Part shown: positions 1-9,100 of the stretch, one piece after another
Layout: each line of letters opens with the position of its first letter
How positions within the stretch are numbered: the first letter of the stretch is position 1
Assembly (NCBI GenBank): GCA_002316235.1
Contig: DCDD01000217.1
Span: 1 to 10,172, forward strand
Source: Bacteroidales bacterium UBA1064
GTDB lineage: Bacteria; Bacteroidota; Bacteroidia; Bacteroidales; Tenuifilaceae
Direction of reading: 5' to 3'
DNA length: 10,172 nt
Program-made: the position numbers and the translations under genes
Notes under the pieces: generated by a model
Databases searched by the model: none
Told to the model about the DNA's origin: nothing
Seen by the model: only the letters and a program-made list of their open reading frames with translations

Positions 1-2756
1 TTAACTGGATATAGGCCGGTGTAAATGCCCAGCTGCCGGTTGAATTTTTCACCCGACGGGCCAAGTGCATTCACAAAGCTGTCGGCATGGAACTCAATGT
101 AGCTGTGGTCGTGGTCACGCACAAGAGCTACGTATCCTGCTCCATCGCGGTAAACGCTAATCAGCTCGCAGTCCTCCTTAACCGTTCCTCCATTCCTGAT
201 TCCAATCTTACGGAGTAGGTCAACCGTTTTGCCGGGGGTAGCTTGCCAGCAGCCACGGGTAATCTGTGCGGCTTTGTAGGTGGCAAGCGAAGGGTTCATG
301 TAGGGTGAAATTTCCTTGCTGAAATCCTTTGGTTCAACCATGTAGGCATCGCTCCAGGCCATGGAGACCTCCAGTGCTTTTAGCGTGCTATCGTCGTGGG
401 CAAAGTTCACGTAGTTTATAGGGCGGTAGTCAATACTGGAAATGCCATGCAGCTCCCTGAATATTTCATGGTTTACCTTGGCAATGTCGGCAATTTCAGG
501 AAGGGAGAATGCTGTTCTTCCACCGGCAATGTTTCGCCAGCTGGAGCCTCTACCAAAATTAAGCAGGATGGGTTTTAACCCGGCCTCGGCCATGTAGCGG
601 AACAAGGCGCTTCCTCCTATTCCTCCGCCGGCAACCAGGGCAGAAACCTTTTCAACCCTAACTGTTTTTCCGTTTACTCCGGTGATGTAGGTTTCGTGAA
701 CGTCCTTTGGGTAGAGCTCTCCAAGTGTGAGCTGGTTGCTAAGCGGCCCACGGGGTGTGGCATCGCCCACAATCTGAATGCCCAGTGGAGCCAGGGTTGT
801 CTTCAGCCTTTTAATACACCTTTTTCCCCGGCAGGCGCCCATGCCCAGGCGGGTGGTATGCTTAATTTCATCGGCTGAAATAAACTTTCGGTCGCCGATA
901 GTTTCCAGCACCTCGTCAAGCGTAACATCATCGCAGTGGCAAACGTAGATTTTTTCCTCTGACTTATGCGAAACCGGTTTGGTATCGAGGGGTTGGGGAT
1001 AGCTGCTCTTCACTATAAATCCCCGGGCGTTGAGCAGGTCGTCACCGTGAAGTGAAAGCGATTTCACCCTGGCCACGTTAGTTTTGTTGGGTTTTCGGAG
1101 AATCTTTTCAATGATACCCTCGCCAAGTTTCTTGCCGTTGTTATCAACCAGGTACACCTCAGCGCCTTCCTGGGCCTCGTACTCTATGGGCAGGAACAGC
1201 CAATCCTTGGTGTAGCTGTAACCGAATATTGCCAGGCCGGGGCACTGGTAAACGCAATCGAAGCAGCCGGTGCACTTGGTGTAGTCAATTTGGGGAACAG
1301 CGCTGGTTGAACTTTTCGTTATGGCTCCCTGTGGGCAGGCAAATGTGCATGGGTTGCATGCAAACCCATAGAGGCAGTCTATCTGAACAAAGGGTTTGCT
1401 CCTTCTCCGCTCCTCATCAGGGATGAAAGGTTTATCAATTACCCTTACAGGGTGTTGCTGGCTATCAATATACTCCTTGCTGATGTCGAGGAAGTTGTCG
1501 TAGTTGAACCTTACATCGAGCTCCTGGAGTATTTCGTAGGCTACCTGCTTGCCTCTAAGAACTGCGCTTGTTCCCTCGCCAATGCGAATGGCATCGCCGG
1601 CGCCATGGCAGTTACGTCCGAACACCTCCCTGCCCTTGATGATAAGCTGGTCGTCGGAAACCAGACCTGTACAAATGTTAATGGCATCAATTCCCTCGAG
1701 CAGCTGCTCGGTGCCTGGAACAGGCTTGAAATTTACAGCATCGGCAATAATGGCTCCAACAATTCCCGTGTGGCTCTCGTTGGGCACTGCTTTCACCAGT
1801 GTTTTTCCAAGCATAATGGGTATTCCGAGACGGCGGACACGGTTGGCCTGAACCGGAAATCCCCCCTCGTTGGGCATGGCCTCAATAATGGCTTTTACCT
1901 TAGCACCAGCTTGCATCAGCTGGTAGCTGGTAAGGTAGCCAATGTTGCCGGCCCCAACCGTAAGCACATTTTTTCCCAACAGGGTAAACTCCTGGTTCAT
2001 CATTTTCTGAACAACCGCTGCCGTGTAAACACCGGGTAAATCGTCATTCTCAAAAGTGGGCATAAACGGAACTGCTCCTGTGGCTACAACCAGGTGGTCG
2101 GCCTCAACAAAGTAGATTTCATCCGTTCGGATATTTTTAACCGCAATGCGCTTGTTCTCGAGAATGTCCCATACGGTGCTGTTCAGAAAAATACCCTCGG
2201 CGTTATCGCCGGCCAGGGTTTTGGCAATCTCGAAGCCTCGCATTCCGCCAAACTTCTTCTCCTTTTCAAAGAAGAAGAACTGGTGGGTTTGCATGTTGAA
2301 CTGTCCGCCAATTGTTGCGTTGTTATCAATCACAATGTTCTCAATACCATGTTGAAGCAGCAGCTCGCGTGCCGCCAAGCCGGCAGGCCCGGCGCCAATG
2401 ATGGCCACGGTGGTTTTATAAACCCTGGTGCTGTGCAGCTTATCAGCAGGTTTTACGCCCGGTGCATAGTCCTTGGGTATTTCACTAACCTCCTTAACCC
2501 CATCAACAGGGGTAATGCAAATACGTTTAATTTGACCATCTACCAGCATCTCGCATGCTCCACACTTGCCTATACCGCATTCGAGGCTACGTTCCCGATT
2601 TTCGAGACTGTGGCTATGAACCGGATATCCTGCCTGATGAAGCGCCGCTGCAATGGTAAATCCTTTTGCCCCCTTTACTTCATTACCGTTAAATAGAAAA
2701 GTAATGCTTTCCGTTTTTGGAACCTCAAGTATGGGGTGTGTTTGAATTTTATACAT
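1..2756 (-). CDS. Multidomain FAD/iron-sulfur oxidoreductase (HcnABC/opine-oxidase-like fusion), 3' end beyond the window
   Basis: The reading frame is open from ATG at 2756 to the left edge (918 codons) with no stop, so the C-terminus is missing. Modules in order: plant-type [2Fe-2S] domain with Cys60, 65, 68 and 80 (about 1-105); FAD/NAD(P)-type domain with GAGPAG at 121-126, a GGQ motif near 151, a second GAGNIG near 268, and a GDAIRIGEG motif near 388; a two-[4Fe-4S] ferredoxin segment with Cys461, 467, 470, 474 and 495, 498, 501, 505, each set ending in CP; an unassigned stretch (about 518-596); a BFD-like [2Fe-2S] domain with CHC at 606-608 and CRGKRC at 642-647; and a DAO-type FAD domain starting with GGGIGG near 710. 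Known relatives (HcnABC, opine oxidase, archaeal proline dehydrogenase, heterotetrameric sarcosine oxidase) oxidise amino acids or amines at the DAO flavin and pass electrons through FeS clusters. By inference this is a cytoplasmic or membrane-associated amine/amino-acid or related dehydrogenase; substrate and acceptor are unknown. No signal peptide is seen. The start fits because the first domain begins directly after it; there is no Shine-Dalgarno sequence. Confidence 0.85.
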   Translation of the reverse strand, partial: MYKIQTHPILEVPKTESITFLFNGNEVKGAKGFTIAAALHQAGYPVHSHSLENRERSLECGIGKCGACEMLVDGQIKRICITPVDGVKEVSEIPKDYAPGVKPADKLHSTRVYKTTVAIIGAGPAGLAARELLLQHGIENIVIDNNATIGGQFNMQTHQFFFFEKEKKFGGMRGFEIAKTLAGDNAEGIFLNSTVWDILENKRIAVKNIRTDEIYFVEADHLVVATGAVPFMPTFENDDLPGVYTAAVVQKMMNQEFTLLGKNVLTVGAGNIGYLTSYQLMQAGAKVKAIIEAMPNEGGFPVQANRVRRLGIPIMLGKTLVKAVPNESHTGIVGAIIADAVNFKPVPGTEQLLEGIDAINICTGLVSDDQLIIKGREVFGRNCHGAGDAIRIGEGTSAVLRGKQVAYEILQELDVRFNYDNFLDISKEYIDSQQHPVRVIDKPFIPDEERRRSKPFVQIDCLYGFACNPCTFACPQGAITKSSTSAVPQIDYTKCTGCFDCVYQCPGLAIFGYSYTKDWLFLPIEYEAQEGAEVYLVDNNGKKLGEGIIEKILRKPNKTNVARVKSLSLHGDDLLNARGFIVKSSYPQPLDTKPVSHKSEEKIYVCHCDDVTLDEVLETIGDRKFISADEIKHTTRLGMGACRGKRCIKRLKTTLAPLGIQIVGDATPRGPLSNQLTLGELYPKDVHETYITGVNGKTVRVEKVSALVAGGGIGGSALFRYMAEAGLKPILLNFGRGSSWRNIAGGRTAFSLPEIADIAKVNHEIFRELHGISSIDYRPINYVNFAHDDSTLKALEVSMAWSDAYMVEPKDFSKEISPYMNPSLATYKAAQITRGCWQATPGKTVDLLRKIGIRNGGTVKEDCELISVYRDGAGYVALVRDHDHSYIEFHADSFVNALGPSGEKFNRQLGIYTGLYPV

Positions 2757-2790
2757 AACTTGCCATTTAGAAGAACTATGATAGAATTTC

Positions 2791-2807
2791 TTGTAATTTG
2801 ATTACAA
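2791..2807. promoter_or_regulatory. Perfect 7-3-7 inverted repeat, putative operator
   Basis: The sequence TTGTAAT-TTG-ATTACAA is a perfect 17-bp interrupted palindrome located 34 bp upstream of the oxidoreductase start codon. It overlaps the end of the proposed promoter element, and its centre (about 2799) coincides with the expected transcription start. A repressor bound there would block transcription initiation. The size and form suit a dimeric helix-turn-helix regulator, but no regulator gene is visible in the window and the family cannot be named. The palindrome itself is directly seen; its function is inferred. Confidence 0.5.
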
Positions 2808-2812
2808 AAGTA
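2805..2812 (-). promoter_or_regulatory. Putative Bacteroidota -7 promoter element (TACTTTTG)
   Basis: On the minus strand this reads TACTTTTG, matching the TAnnTTTG consensus used by the primary sigma factor of Bacteroidota. It lies about 50 nt upstream of the oxidoreductase ATG and would give a leader of about 40-45 nt. No good -33 TTTG occurs at the usual 19-nt spacing (the bases there read TAAC), so the promoter may be weak or need an activator. Confidence 0.45.
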
Positions 2813-3038
2813 TGAATTACCAAGTATGGCTGTTAATGATATTCGTCAGGGTTTATAAAAAATATGTGAATTCGTGGGGTAAAACTTATGAGAGGGGTTG
2901 TTTACTCATTGACCTCAATCTTAAAATTAAGTGGTTGCATGTTTTATTTCAATGTAGAAGGTGATGGAAAGAAAGGGTTGTAGGCTCGCTTTTGGGAATG
3001 CCCATTTTCAGTAGACCTGTTTATTGACCAGATAATAC

Positions 3039-3089
3039 TGCCAAACGCCCAACCCCATTTCAGTGAAATTCTGGGTTGAGCGTTTAGCA
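3039..3089 (-). terminator. Long stem-loop downstream of the giant T9SS protein gene
   Basis: In minus-strand RNA, 3073-3089 pairs with 3039-3055 over 17 consecutive base pairs, two of them U-G wobbles, with a smaller AUUUC/GAAAU stem inside the loop. The stem begins 22 nt after the stop codon. The two imperfect positions pair as U-G only in the minus-strand transcript and would be C/A mismatches in plus-strand RNA, so the structure appears selected for transcripts of the giant gene. It is not followed by a strong U-tract (GUAUUAUC), so it could act in termination, 3'-end protection or both. Confidence 0.7.
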
Positions 3090-3111
3090 CCTTGCCTACC
3101 GAATTTGTTGG

Positions 3112-6100
3112 TTATCTTTTCACAACAACCTTAAACACAGTGGAATTCTTAGATGAGTAAACATGCAGGAAGTAAATCCCCGGAGCCAATCCCTCAACGT
3201 CGAAGGTAGTGCTAAGCTCCGAAGGTACTTGCAATTTGGCCGAGTTGACCCTGATGCCCTGATGATTTAGGAGGTCAATGGTAAAGGTAGCTTCATTCTC
3301 CCCGTCAATTCTAATGTTTAGTTTTTTGTCTGCTGGGTTTGGAAATATGTAAACCTTATCATTGGTTCCAGGGAGTTCCTCAACGCCAATAGGCCACCAT
3401 ATTACTGTGGTGTCGGATGCAACGCAACCATGGCTATCTGTTATTGTTAGCCAGTATTTTCCCCATTGCGAAACGGTAATAGAGGCGGTACCGGTTGCTC
3501 CCGTACTCCAGAGGTAGGTTTGCGCTTCAACCCCTGCTTGCAGCACGTATGGGAGAGAATGCCTGATGGTATCTGCACCAAGGTTGAGGTTGGGTAGGTT
3601 GTAAACCATTACATTGTAGCTTATTATTTCACCATCCTCCCCGGCAATGGAGGTGTAGCATTTAAAGGTATGGTTACCGGTACTTAGCGCAAGGTTGTTT
3701 GAAAAGGTAAACTGCAGCTTGTCGTTCTGTGCAAAGCTACCCGAGAATGTAAGTGTTTCTGTAACAGGCTGTGCAGAGCCAACTTGGTAGCTAACATTTA
3801 GCTGTTCACCGGTGGTAAAGGTTTTGGTTCCCCTGTTGGTGAGCTCCACGGTAACCGGCTCGTCAACCTCATCGTAGCACTTATCGGTGGGGGAGATTAG
3901 GTCTGAAACAATCACGTCCAGGGTTTCTAGGAAGGTGATATAGACCTCGTCGTAGGCCTGGCAGCCATTGCCATCGGTAACGGTTACCGAGTACAGCCCG
4001 GTTGCCTCCACGGTATAGGTTTGGCTGGTTGACCCATCCTGCCACTGGTAGGCAGCAAAGCCTGCCCCGGCATCGAGGGTAAGCGGTTCCTCAATAGACT
4101 GGTTTGAACCCAAATTAACCACAGGCAGCGCATTCACCGTGATACCCACGTTGGTGGAGTTGGAGCAACCATTACCATCCGTGTAGAGGTAGGTCAGGGT
4201 ATGTGTCCCTACTCCGGCACCGGATGGGGTAAAAGTTGTGCCGCCGCTAACCCCGCTACCCGTATAGCTGCCTCCGGCTGGGTTACCCCCTGTAAGGGTA
4301 AAGGCTTCTGCATCAAGACAAACCGGATCAAGAGGTAGGTGGGTAACCGTTGGTAGCCCGTTAACCGTAATGTGAATGTTATCGGAATTGGTACACCCAT
4401 GGCTATCGGTAACCTCAACGGAGTACTCACCTGGTGTAGATACGTTGATTGTTTGGCTGATTGCGCCGGTATTCCACAGGTAGCTGGCCATGCCAGGTCC
4501 GGCATCAAGGATGGCTGAGGAGCCATCGCAAAATGCCAAATCATCTCCCAGATTAACCTGTGGGGGCCCGTAGTTGGTTATAGGTGCAGTTGTGGCGTTG
4601 TTAAAGGGGTTAAGGTCGCCCGAAAATGAGGTGTAGGCCTTAATGATGTAACTTCCTGGATTTGCCATGTTGTAAGTCTTGGAAAAGGTGTGGTAAACTT
4701 TGTCGCCGGGCTTAAACTTAGAAGTCATGGTTATGCTCTGGGTTTGCTGCAGGATGCTATTCACCTCGTAGGAAACAAATATGTTTTGCCCAACAAGTAT
4801 CGTGTCTGTACCAAGATTTTCAATTTCAACCTGAATGCTTTCAGCGTTGGACAGGGAGCAGGCGGACGAGGGAGAAAGTATAGCCGAAACCCTGTAGTCG
4901 GGTTTCAGCATGGTGAGGTAAACGGTATCCTGATCGAAGCAGCCGTTGGGCGCAGTGGTAGTAACCCAGTAATCACCGGTATTTTCAACAATAAGGAACC
5001 TATTGGTAGAGTTATCCTGCCACAGGTAGGAGTAATCAGCGCCCTCACCTCCGTCGAGCGTAATACTCCCGGTTCGGTCAACCCTGTCTTCGCCCAAATC
5101 AATTGTAGGCGATTCCATGATCTCGATAGAAACCAAAAGGGTATCGTTGGAGGCATTGGCGTCATCGGGGAAGTAGCTGTAGGCAAGCACCTGCAGGTTT
5201 GCAGGAGCCGACAGGTCAACGGGGTCGGCAAAGGTGTAGAGCAGGAACTGCCCTGGGTTAAGGTTGCTCAAGAGTGTATGGTTTTCATATGCAAAGTATT
5301 CGTCGTCAATCTGATAACCAAGAATTATGCTCTGTCCGGATTTAAGGGTATCGTTACCGGTGTTGGTAAGCTTAACCGACACAGGTTGAGGAATAGGCGT
5401 ACTGCACGATGTAACGGGGTTAACTATTTCGGTTATGGAGTAATCGTGCCGGAGGAAGGTAACCACCACGGTGTCTCTTACAGAGCATATTCCGTCATCA
5501 ACCACCTCTACCCAGTAGGTGTTGGTCTGTGTAACGGATATTTGCTGGGTGGTTTCGCCTGTAGACCAGCTATAGCTTTCATGGCCCGACCCGGCATCAA
5601 GGTTGTAGCTGGTGTTTCGGGTAAAAACAGAATCGCCTAGCTCCAGTGATGGGGTTCCGAACACCGTTATCTCATGCCTTATGCTGTCGTTTTCTGGTTT
5701 ATCGTCGGTGGTGGTGGTTGCTATAAAGTCGAGGGAGTAGGTTCCCGGAGCCGATATGTCAACGCCAACCGAGAACTCCACATCCATTACCTCGTTTGCA
5801 TTCCAACTTGAGGGAAGTGTTAAAATGCTGCTTTCCTTCAAATCGCCATTGAGCCTGTACTTCAGCGTAATGTCGGTTCCTGCGCTTATCGGGTTGGTGC
5901 CGGAATTCCTTATTTTTATATGGGGATAGGTGGTACCGGGAATTTCGCAGGAGGTTAATGGTGAAACCACCTCATCCACTGAAACATCGGAGAATTGCAG
6001 GTCAACGTAAACGGAATCGGTAGCGGGGCAGCCGTGGTTGTCCTGCACCGTCACTACACCCCATCCCGTTTCGATCATGTCGTAGGTTTGGAGGGTTGAG

Positions 6101-9100
6101 CTGTCGTTATGCCACAGGTAGCCATCCCATGTTGGACCGGCGTCAAGGGTGTAGGAGGTTAGGGTTACGCTGACCGAATCTTTTGGCAGACCCATGGTCT
6201 GGTAAAGGCTAAAGGTTGGGTAGCCCCATACGTCTATGGTGGTGTTAGGCCCATCGTTAGCGGCATTTTCATCTAGTGTGGTGTTTGCCCAAACATGTAA
6301 CGGGTAAGAACCAACAGCCTGCATATCGAAAGTTTGGTTGAAGGTGAATAGTAGCGAATCGCCGGGAAGCAGGTTTTGGGTAATGGTCCAGGTGGTATCC
6401 ACCTGGGGGTTGCCGTTAAAAGTGTAATGAAGGTATATTTCGTCGTCGCTACTCATGAGCGTATCGGATCCGTAATTCTTTACGTAAACGCTCAGGGGCG
6501 TTTCATCGGAAAGCTCACAAGAGCTAGTTGGGCTAACCAGGGTTGAAATCCCCACATCGCGTATGATACGGTTAACGGTAACCGAGTCGGTTGAGGAGCA
6601 GGGAATAGAATTTGTAAGCGTAACAAGGTATTTTCCTCCATCATGGTCGGCGATGGCGTAGGTTGGATTGGTACCAATAACTGTAGTCAGGTCCGGCGAT
6701 TTGTACCATTTATAGGTTACGGTGGGGTCGGGGTTGGTGGCATCCAGCACAATGTTTTCGGGGTTGTAGGAGTAAATATCGTTGCCCAGCTCAACATAGG
6801 GTTTCTGCACGGTAATTAAAGTAGAAGCAGTATCGTTGGGCTCCGGGTGGTAGAATACTGGGTTGTTTTCAATCTTGGTAAAAGCTGTAACCTGGTAATC
6901 GCCGCTAACCGACATGTTGAAGGTTTTGGAAATGGTGTAGTCCAGGTGGCTGTTCACAGCCAGCGTGGAACTCAGCACCAGGGTGTCGGTGAAGGAGTCG
7001 GGAACCATGGGATGGTCAATATCAATGCCCACGATTATGGTATCGCCAGCCTCCATGTCCTGAATGCCGAAGTTTTTCAACCTAACCTGAATGGATTGGT
7101 TCTGGCTTAAATCGCAGGTGGTGGAAGGGCTTAATATGCTTTCTACACCCACATCAAATGGTGCCTGGAGTAGTTTAAAGTTATCAATGGCAGTTCCTCC
7201 AAAATCGTTATTGGTTTTATCGGCTTTGAAGCCTAACCTGAAAATTACGCTACTATTATTAGCCAGAGCAGCAGGAAGCAGGTGGCGGGTGTTCTCCCAA
7301 CCACTTCCCAACCCGTTCCATCCATCAAGGCCGATGGATGAAACCAGGCTATCGGTGTAGAAATTCCAGTAATCATCCAGGGTATCGTTGTTGTCAACAG
7401 GAGTCCACGTTTCGCCCTTATCGGTGGAGTAGTAAAGTGTGGTGCCGTCAACTCCGGCTTCAGTGCGGTTAAAAATACTCATGTCCATCACGGGTATGGA
7501 GATACCGGTAAAGTTGAAGCATGGGCTTTGCAGGTAGGCCATTCCGGTTGAAAAATGGTTGCCGATAATTCTAAAGTCATCAATATTTATCCCTTCCGCT
7601 ATATTCTCATCGCCATTTGCTTTGAGGACGAATTTGATGGTAAGGCTGCTGCCATTAACAAGCGAGGCGGGTATATCAATAATTTCTTCGGTCCAATTTT
7701 CGTCGGCTATTTCCTGTCCGGCGCTGTTCCAGATGGTGGTCCAGGTAAGGCCGTTGTTGCTGGCCATAACTTTGGCCGTATCGCCCTCCATTACTTTAAA
7801 CCAACGATAGTAGGCCAGCTGCAGGTTGGCGTAGCTGCTGATGTCAACAGCCGGGCTCAATGCCTCGTAGCTGGAATTGGGTTCATACATGCCCTTGTGG
7901 GCACCCTGTCTGCTAAGGTCGGTTCCGAGGCAGTATATGCCGCTATAAGCAAAGGTTGGAATGGTGTCCCAACCCATGATTATGGTGTTCCGTTCGAACT
8001 CGCCCGTCAGCGTCCAGCCGTCGGGGATTTCGAAGTTGTCCTCAAATAGCGTGTCGGGTGCACCGGTGAGCGCTGTCCCGTAGTTTTGAGAAAGGCTGGT
8101 TGCCCACGATTTTGAACCGCCGCTCATAGCCGGTTTGGAAATGCTGCCCCACTGCCATAAGGAGGGTCCATACGAACGCCAGTAGCCGTCGTTGCTCTCA
8201 AAGTTTTCGGTGTAAGGTAGGAGATAGGTGGGTACAATGTAAACCTGAGCAGAAAGTTCATCGTTGGAGGCATCCTCATCGCCGTTAAGCCTGGTCCGGG
8301 CTTTTACGTATTTAATCCCGGGGGTAGAAAGATTAACCCGGGTGCTGAAGGTAAAAGTAACGGTATCGCCTGCCGGAATGCTACCGGTGTAGTAGTTGGT
8401 TGTCCATGTAGTACCGTTGTTGAAGGAGTACTGCACGGGTATTGGTGTTGGCGAAGCTAAAGCGCCAAGATTGGCAATTTTAACTGTAACGCTGTCCGAG
8501 GCGGAATGACCGCAGCCCGAAAGGGGGTAAACCCACTCCACCACCCCAACATCCTTGGTAATATAGTCGCCTGTAACGATGAAATCATCCACATTCCAAC
8601 CCGAGTAGGTAGTTGCACCGTCGGTGGGGCCAAGCTTAAAGTTGAACTTCAGCTGGTTCGACCTGGATATGGTCGGGGGTACATCGTGGGCAGTTTTGAG
8701 CCAAAGGTTATCGGAAAAGTAGTTGTTATTATGCCAGATGCTGCTCCAGCTGGTTCCATTATCTTTCGACACCTCAACCGATGCCCTATCCCAAACCTCT
8801 ATGTTCAGCCAGCGGCGGTATGAGATCTTTAAATCCTTGAAGAACAGGGCATCAATTATTGGTGAAATAGCCTTGTAGGTTGTTGCCTCGGTAACGTAGT
8901 TCTCATAGTCGCCTTGAGTAGCGCCAAGACCGGTAAGGTCCGTTCCCAACACCTTGCTTCCGCTGTAGGCTGTGGTTGGGTCTGGAAAACCAATATATGC
9001 TCCTCCCTTTCCTTGGGGAACATCCACCTGAAACTCTCCGCTCAGCAACCACTGGTGTGTCCCTTCAAAGTCCTGACGGTAAATTGTTTCGTATATCACC

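Larger units (their letters stand above)
2757..3111. other. Intergenic region between the two minus-strand genes
   Basis: This 355-bp gap has no convincing gene. Its left part (2757-2840) is AT-rich and holds the oxidoreductase leader, the promoter-like element and the inverted repeat. The middle (about 2840-3035) shows only short low-significance motifs, such as CTTAA-AA-TTAAG at 2920-2931. The right part holds the hairpin that follows the giant secreted-protein gene. I see no riboswitch or tRNA-like structure. Confidence 0.75.

Noticed and set aside
1..3. Possible stop codon TAA (minus strand) at the left edge, suggesting the oxidoreductase ends in the window
   Set aside because: The in-frame codon boundary falls at position 3 (last full codon 5-3), so the TTA at 1-3 is out of frame; the gene continues beyond the window.
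1452..2696. Two plus-strand open frames of 195 and 200 codons (1452-2039 and 2094-2696)
   Set aside because: Both are antisense to the oxidoreductase, whose minus-strand frame is continuous and contains all expected cofactor motifs.
2754..2766. Alternative upstream ATG (minus strand, about 2766) before the oxidoreductase start
   Set aside because: It is out of frame with the gene and stops after five codons (MASYV); at most it is a minimal upstream frame.
2888..2983. 31-codon plus-strand open frame in the intergenic region
   Set aside because: It is short, with no ribosome-binding context, promoter or recognisable product, and does not look coding.
3975..3989. 15-bp palindrome CGGTAAC-G-GTTACCG inside the giant gene, with a similar inverted pair at 6570-6585
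   Set aside because: Both encode the recurring SVTV-type β-strand of the PKD-like modules; the symmetry is a by-product of valine and threonine codons, not a regulatory site.
4690..5640. 316-codon open frame on the plus strand
   Set aside because: It lies entirely antisense to the A/B repeat region of the giant secreted protein, whose frame gives coherent domains. The antisense translation shows no recognisable motif and is explained by the codon bias of the real gene.
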